Source of the DNA: Hungatella sp.
Lineage (GTDB): Bacteria > Bacillota > Clostridia > Lachnospirales > Lachnospiraceae
Length of the DNA stretch: 64,000 bases
Assembly (NCBI GenBank): GCA_022792815.1
Contig: JAAWBS010000011.1
Location: forward strand, 1-64,000
Direction of reading: 5' to 3'
A program made the position numbers and the translations under genes. Positions 59,997 through 64,000 of this stretch are shown here, in pieces (position 1 is the stretch's first letter; each line of letters begins with the position of its first letter). The notes under the pieces are model-generated. The model searched no databases. It saw only the letters and a list, made by a program, of their open reading frames with translations, and was not told the DNA's origin.

Positions 59997-60880
59997 ATCG
60001 CGGACAGAGAGAAGATTCATGCGGAAATATTAACTGTGTAATCTTAAATTATAATGATGCCGACACCACGGAAAAGCTGGTGGGGCAGATCAGAGGATAC
60101 CGCTGCTTCCGGCAAATCGTGATCGTGGACAATGCCTCCACCGATGATTCTTTGCAGCGGCTGGAAAAGCTGGCGGACAAAAGGATCACGGTCCTTCGCG
60201 CAGACCGCAACGGAGGTTACGGGGCAGGCAATAATCTGGGAGTCCGCTATGCTGCCCTCCGCAATCACGCCGCCTATGTGGTGATCGCCAACCCGGATGT
60301 ATCTTTTGAGGAGTCCTGCGTGACAGGCTTGGCCCGGGTCTTAAAGCGCCATCCCGAGGCGGGAGTGGCAGCAGCCCTCATGGAAAACGGAGACGCTGAC
60401 TGTGCCTGGAGACATTACGGTTTTTGGGGGCAGCTTTTGTTCATGGGGCCGGTGAGCCGCCGTGTCTTTAAGCCCTTCCTTTGCTATCCCCGCAGATATT
60501 TCCGGGGAAAGAAGGCGGTCTGGGTGGACTCGGTCCACGGCTCTATGCTGATGGTGGATGCGGCTGCATTCCTGGAATGCGGCGGGTATGACGAGGGGAT
60601 CTTTTTGTATCAGGAGGAGATGGTGCTGGCAGACCGGATGAAGACCATCGGCCGCCGCACCGCCCTGGTTCCGTCTTTGTCCTACCGCCATGATCACTCA
60701 GTGTCCGTCAGCAAGACTTTTGAAGATGAGCTGGCCAGACAGCGGCTTCGGGAGACGAGTGTCCTCTACTATATGAAGCACTACCTCTGTGTCAACCGGT
60801 TGGAGGAGTGTCTGGCCAGGCTGTGGTTTTGGGGAATCCGGTTTGAGGTCAGGGCTGTGAGATGGATTCTCTCCCGCTAA
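59978..60880 (+). CDS. Family 2 glycosyltransferase (rhamnosyltransferase-like)
   Basis: NCVILNYNDADTTEKLVGQIRGYRCFRQIVIVDNASTDDS; start taken at 59978, not 59552. Confidence 0.88.
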   Translation: METGAIDRGQREDSCGNINCVILNYNDADTTEKLVGQIRGYRCFRQIVIVDNASTDDSLQRLEKLADKRITVLRADRNGGYGAGNNLGVRYAALRNHAAYVVIANPDVSFEESCVTGLARVLKRHPEAGVAAALMENGDADCAWRHYGFWGQLLFMGPVSRRVFKPFLCYPRRYFRGKKAVWVDSVHGSMLMVDAAAFLECGGYDEGIFLYQEEMVLADRMKTIGRRTALVPSLSYRHDHSVSVSKTFEDELARQRLRETSVLYYMKHYLCVNRLEECLARLWFWGIRFEVRAVRWILSR

Positions 60881-61842
60881 CGCCTCCGATATCCCGTCTC
60901 AAAATCCACCAGGTTTCTCATCTCCTCTGTCCGGCCATCCAGGAACTTTTCCAGGTTCTCTCCGGCGATCCGGACGATCCGCTCAAATGTCTCAGACAGG
61001 TGATACTGTCCGGAGATGTGGGGTGTGATCACCATCCTGGGGGCTGCCCACAGGGGATGATTCTCTGGCAGCGGCTCAGGGTCCGTCACGTCCACGCCGC
61101 AACCGCCCAGGAGGCCCTCTTCAAGGACCTTCAGAAGGGCCTCTGTGTGGATGGCATTGCCTCTCCCCACATTGATCAGATAGGCGCCAGGCTTCATCAG
61201 CCGCAGCCGCCTCTCGTCCATGATATGTCTGGTGGAGGGGCTGTTAGGCAGGGAGAGGGCTACAAAATCTGCTCTGGGAAGGAGCTGGTCCAGACTCTCC
61301 GTGGTATAGAGCTCATCCAGATACTCCGGCTTCTCCCCCGCCGTTCTTCTCACGCCGATGGTATAGCTTCCGAGGGCCTTCATCCTCTTTGCATACTCTC
61401 CGCCGATATCGCCTAATCCCACCACCAGAGCGGTGGAATCCCACACGGAGGTCACCGGACCCTGATCCTTCCATCGGCGGGCCATCTGGTTGCCGTAGTA
61501 CTGATAAAACCGGTTCTGCAGCAGAAAGGACATGCCCACCATATACTCGGAGATCGCAAGCCCGTAAGCTCCGGTGGCGTTGGTCAAAAGGACACCGGGC
61601 CTTAAGATGCCGGGTGCACAGTAGTTGTCCGAACCGGCGGAATTCAGCTGAAGCCACTGCAGCCCTTGGGCACATGTTAACAATTTCGGGGCCACATTGC
61701 CGATGATGATATCCGCTGTCCGCAGTATATCTTCGGTCACGGCAGCGGGGGAAGTGTAGAAAAACTCGCAGCCCGCTCCTATTTTCTCCAGATATTCTCT
61801 ATGTCTGTCCCCTGCGGGGATGGTCACTATAATCTTCTTCAT
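60877..61842 (-). CDS. D-2-hydroxyacid dehydrogenase family protein
   Basis: ALVVGLGDIGGEYAKRMKALG; DFVALSLPNSPSTRHIMDERRLRLMKPGAYLINVGRG; DPEPLPENHPLW. Confidence 0.92.
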   Translation of the reverse strand: MKKIIVTIPAGDRHREYLEKIGAGCEFFYTSPAAVTEDILRTADIIIGNVAPKLLTCAQGLQWLQLNSAGSDNYCAPGILRPGVLLTNATGAYGLAISEYMVGMSFLLQNRFYQYYGNQMARRWKDQGPVTSVWDSTALVVGLGDIGGEYAKRMKALGSYTIGVRRTAGEKPEYLDELYTTESLDQLLPRADFVALSLPNSPSTRHIMDERRLRLMKPGAYLINVGRGNAIHTEALLKVLEEGLLGGCGVDVTDPEPLPENHPLWAAPRMVITPHISGQYHLSETFERIVRIAGENLEKFLDGRTEEMRNLVDFETGYRRR

Positions 61843-62279
61843 CGGTTCTCTATCTCCGTCAACTGATCGATTCGTCTCTGGTGTCTTCCGCCCTCATACC
61901 GGGCATCCAGCCATGCATCCGTGATCATCACCGCCATCTCGGTGCCGATGATCCTGGCTCCGAAGGCCAGGACATTGGAATCATTGTGCATCCTGGAAAA
62001 TCTGGCGGTGCAGGGCTCGCTGCACACACAGGTCCGAATCCCTTTCACTTTTCCCGCCGCTATGGAGATCCCTACGCCGGTGCCGCAGATGGCGATGCCC
62101 AGATCGGCTTCACCGGACGCCACGGCCTTCCCTATCTTCTCCCCGTAAATGGGATAATCACAGCTCTCCGACGTGTCGGTTCCCACATCTGTCACTTCGA
62201 TTCCCCGCTCCTGAAGATGGGCCTTGATCGCCAGTTTCATATCCACTGCCGTGTGGTCGTTGCCGATTACTATCTTCAT
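61839..62279 (-). CDS. rpiB: Ribose-5-phosphate isomerase B
   Basis: MKIVIGNDHTAVDMKLAIKAHL; DLGIAICGTGVGISIAAGKVKGIRT. Confidence 0.95.
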   Translation of the reverse strand: MKIVIGNDHTAVDMKLAIKAHLQERGIEVTDVGTDTSESCDYPIYGEKIGKAVASGEADLGIAICGTGVGISIAAGKVKGIRTCVCSEPCTARFSRMHNDSNVLAFGARIIGTEMAVMITDAWLDARYEGGRHQRRIDQLTEIENR

Positions 62280-63403
62280 ATGGGTCTGTTCTCCTTCATC
62301 TGATTATGAAAAAAATGCCGGATCCGGTCCAGCCTGGAACTCATGCTCACCAGGAGCAGATCTGCCACGGTAAATGCCGTCATAGCCTCCAGCACCACCA
62401 CGGCCCTGGGAACCACGATGGGGTCGTGGCGTCCCTTTATGACTGTCTCCACCTCTTCTCCCAGGCGGCTTACTGTCTTTTGTACGCATGAGACGGACGG
62501 TGTCGGCTTCAGAGCCGCGCGCAGGACCACCTGGCTTCCGTCGCTGATGCCCCCCAGGATTCCGCCGGCGTGGTTGGAGGCCTTTTTGATGCCTTTGTCC
62601 GGGTCCCGGATAAAACCGTCATTGTTGACAGAGCCGGTACTCCCGGCGGTCAGAAAGCCGTCTCCGATCTCCACCCCTTTGACGGCGCCGATGGACATGG
62701 CGCCGTGGGCCAGCCTGGCGTCCAGCTTCTCGAAGACCGGTTCCCCGATCCCTGCCGGCAGGCCGTCCACCACGCACTCCGCCACACCTCCTGCGGAATC
62801 TCCTGCGGCCATCAGCTGTTCCAGATACGCCGCGGCCTTACGGGCCGCCTGAGCATCCGGCATACACAGATCATTGGCAAACCGCTCCTCAAGATCAAAC
62901 CGGTCGGGGTCCGCCTCGATGGGGCCGATGGATCTGGTGTAGGCGATTACCGTAACCCCAAGGCTCTCCAGAAGCTTCGCCGCCACGGCACCCGCCGCCA
63001 CCCTGCCGATGGTCTCCCGGCCGGAAGAGCGGCCTCCGCCCCGGTAATCCCGAAATCCGTACTTGGCGTCAAAGGTGTAGTCGGCATGGCCTGGGCGGTA
63101 GATGTCCTTGATGTCGTCATAGTCCCGGGACCGCTGGTCCCTGTTGTACACTGCCAGGGAGATCGGTGTCCCGGTTGTCTTTCCCTGGAAGACACCGGAC
63201 AAAATCTCCGCCTCATCGCCCTCCTGGCGCTTAGTGGTAAATCTGCCCTGTCCCGGCTTCCTGCGGTCCAGATACTTCTGGATGTCCTCCTCGCTTAAGT
63301 TAAGCCCTGCCGGGCAGCCGTCGATGACAACTCCCAACCCTTTTCCATGAGATTCCCCCCATGTGGTCATGGTCAGCAGTGTCCCCCATGTGGAGCCTGC
63401 CAT
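62276..63403 (-). CDS. aroC: Chorismate synthase
   Basis: STWGTLLTMTTWGESHGKGLGVVIDGCPAGL; GGRSSGRETIGRVAAGAVAAKLL. Confidence 0.97.
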   Translation of the reverse strand: MAGSTWGTLLTMTTWGESHGKGLGVVIDGCPAGLNLSEEDIQKYLDRRKPGQGRFTTKRQEGDEAEILSGVFQGKTTGTPISLAVYNRDQRSRDYDDIKDIYRPGHADYTFDAKYGFRDYRGGGRSSGRETIGRVAAGAVAAKLLESLGVTVIAYTRSIGPIEADPDRFDLEERFANDLCMPDAQAARKAAAYLEQLMAAGDSAGGVAECVVDGLPAGIGEPVFEKLDARLAHGAMSIGAVKGVEIGDGFLTAGSTGSVNNDGFIRDPDKGIKKASNHAGGILGGISDGSQVVLRAALKPTPSVSCVQKTVSRLGEEVETVIKGRHDPIVVPRAVVVLEAMTAFTVADLLLVSMSSRLDRIRHFFHNQMKENRPI

Positions 63404-63452
63404 GTCGATCCCTCCTTTATAACAGTTTCTCTCTTTTTTCGAAAATGTCCGT

Positions 63453-64000
63453 CTACCGCACTTTCACGATGGCGCAGCAGTTGGGTTCATCCACCTTCAT
63501 GGGCCTTCCGCACATGACCAGCAGGCCCTTCTCATAATCCACATCGAAGAATGTGATAGTCCCTGATTCGTGGTTAAAGGAGGCCAGATGCTTATCGTCC
63601 GGGAAGACGGCGATATCCTTGGGATAGGAGCCGCTGATGGGAAGACAGCAGACAGACTCCAGCAGGCCGGTTTCCTCATCTCTCCTGAAGATATTCACCG
63701 TGTCGTCGCCGGCATTGCTGCAGAAGAGATATTTCTCGTCGGACGAGAACCGGATGGCGCAGGCAGCCGTCAGCTGGCTCAGCTGCTTCTTCCCCGTGGT
63801 GGAGATGGTCTGGATCTTCTCGATCTTCGGGGAACGGTTTCCCGTCTCGTATGTATAGACATCGATGATGTTCTTCACCTCATACATCAGGTAGATAAAT
63901 TTGCCGTCAGAGCTGAAGATAAAATGTCTGGGAGCGGATTCTAAGTCGCAGGGGATGGCATCCACCAGCATCAGATGGTCCTCCTTGAACCGATAGACCT
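63453..64000 (-). CDS. Lactonase-family (6-phosphogluconolactonase-like beta-propeller) protein, 5' end outside window
   Basis: PRHFIFSSDGKFIYLMYEVKNIIDVYTYE; IRFSSDEKYLFCSNAGDDTVNIF; frame stays open to 64000. Confidence 0.85.
   Translation of the reverse strand, partial: VYRFKEDHLMLVDAIPCDLESAPRHFIFSSDGKFIYLMYEVKNIIDVYTYETGNRSPKIEKIQTISTTGKKQLSQLTAACAIRFSSDEKYLFCSNAGDDTVNIFRRDEETGLLESVCCLPISGSYPKDIAVFPDDKHLASFNHESGTITFFDVDYEKGLLVMCGRPMKVDEPNCCAIVKVR

Overview
This 64 kb window is a gene-dense chromosomal segment, mostly on the + strand. It looks like a Gram-positive clostridial (Lachnospiraceae-like) genome; that assignment is inferred from gene style only. From left to right it contains: LMW phosphatase, Gfo/Idh oxidoreductase and LysR; a serine hydrolase behind a large inverted-repeat leader; a five-gene Opp/Dpp peptide ABC transporter and CapA; a NERD-HRDC nuclease-like gene directly upstream of JetA/JetB/JetC (Wadjet/MukBEF-like SMC) genes with no recognisable JetD; secreted/lipoprotein genes; thrC; a 1395-aa beta-helix surface protein; fba, glnN (GSIII), luxS and a P-type ATPase. 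A glycerol/glycerophosphodiester block follows: glpK, MgtC, two FAD oxidoreductases, DUF1667, a HAD phosphatase, an SBP plus two permeases, GDPD, an MBL lipoprotein and the antiterminator glpP. The window ends with two paralogous YesL/membrane-protein modules, AzlCD, a cyclophilin, hemolysin III, RluA, glycosyltransferases, a 2-hydroxyacid dehydrogenase, rpiB, aroC and a truncated lactonase. The most interesting items are: (1) the NERD-HRDC + JetABC cassette lacking the JetD nuclease; (2) a yesL 5' leader with a perfect 14-bp-arm hairpin at the predicted +1 and 40-bp tandem repeats; (3) two glp leader terminators sharing a GAGAGTA motif abutting the stem, with glpP in the same locus; (4) paired palindromes upstream of hemolysin III/RluA; (5) duplicated divergent YesL modules. 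No tRNA, rRNA, CRISPR array, IS element or prophage was recognised. All annotation was done by eye, with no database search.
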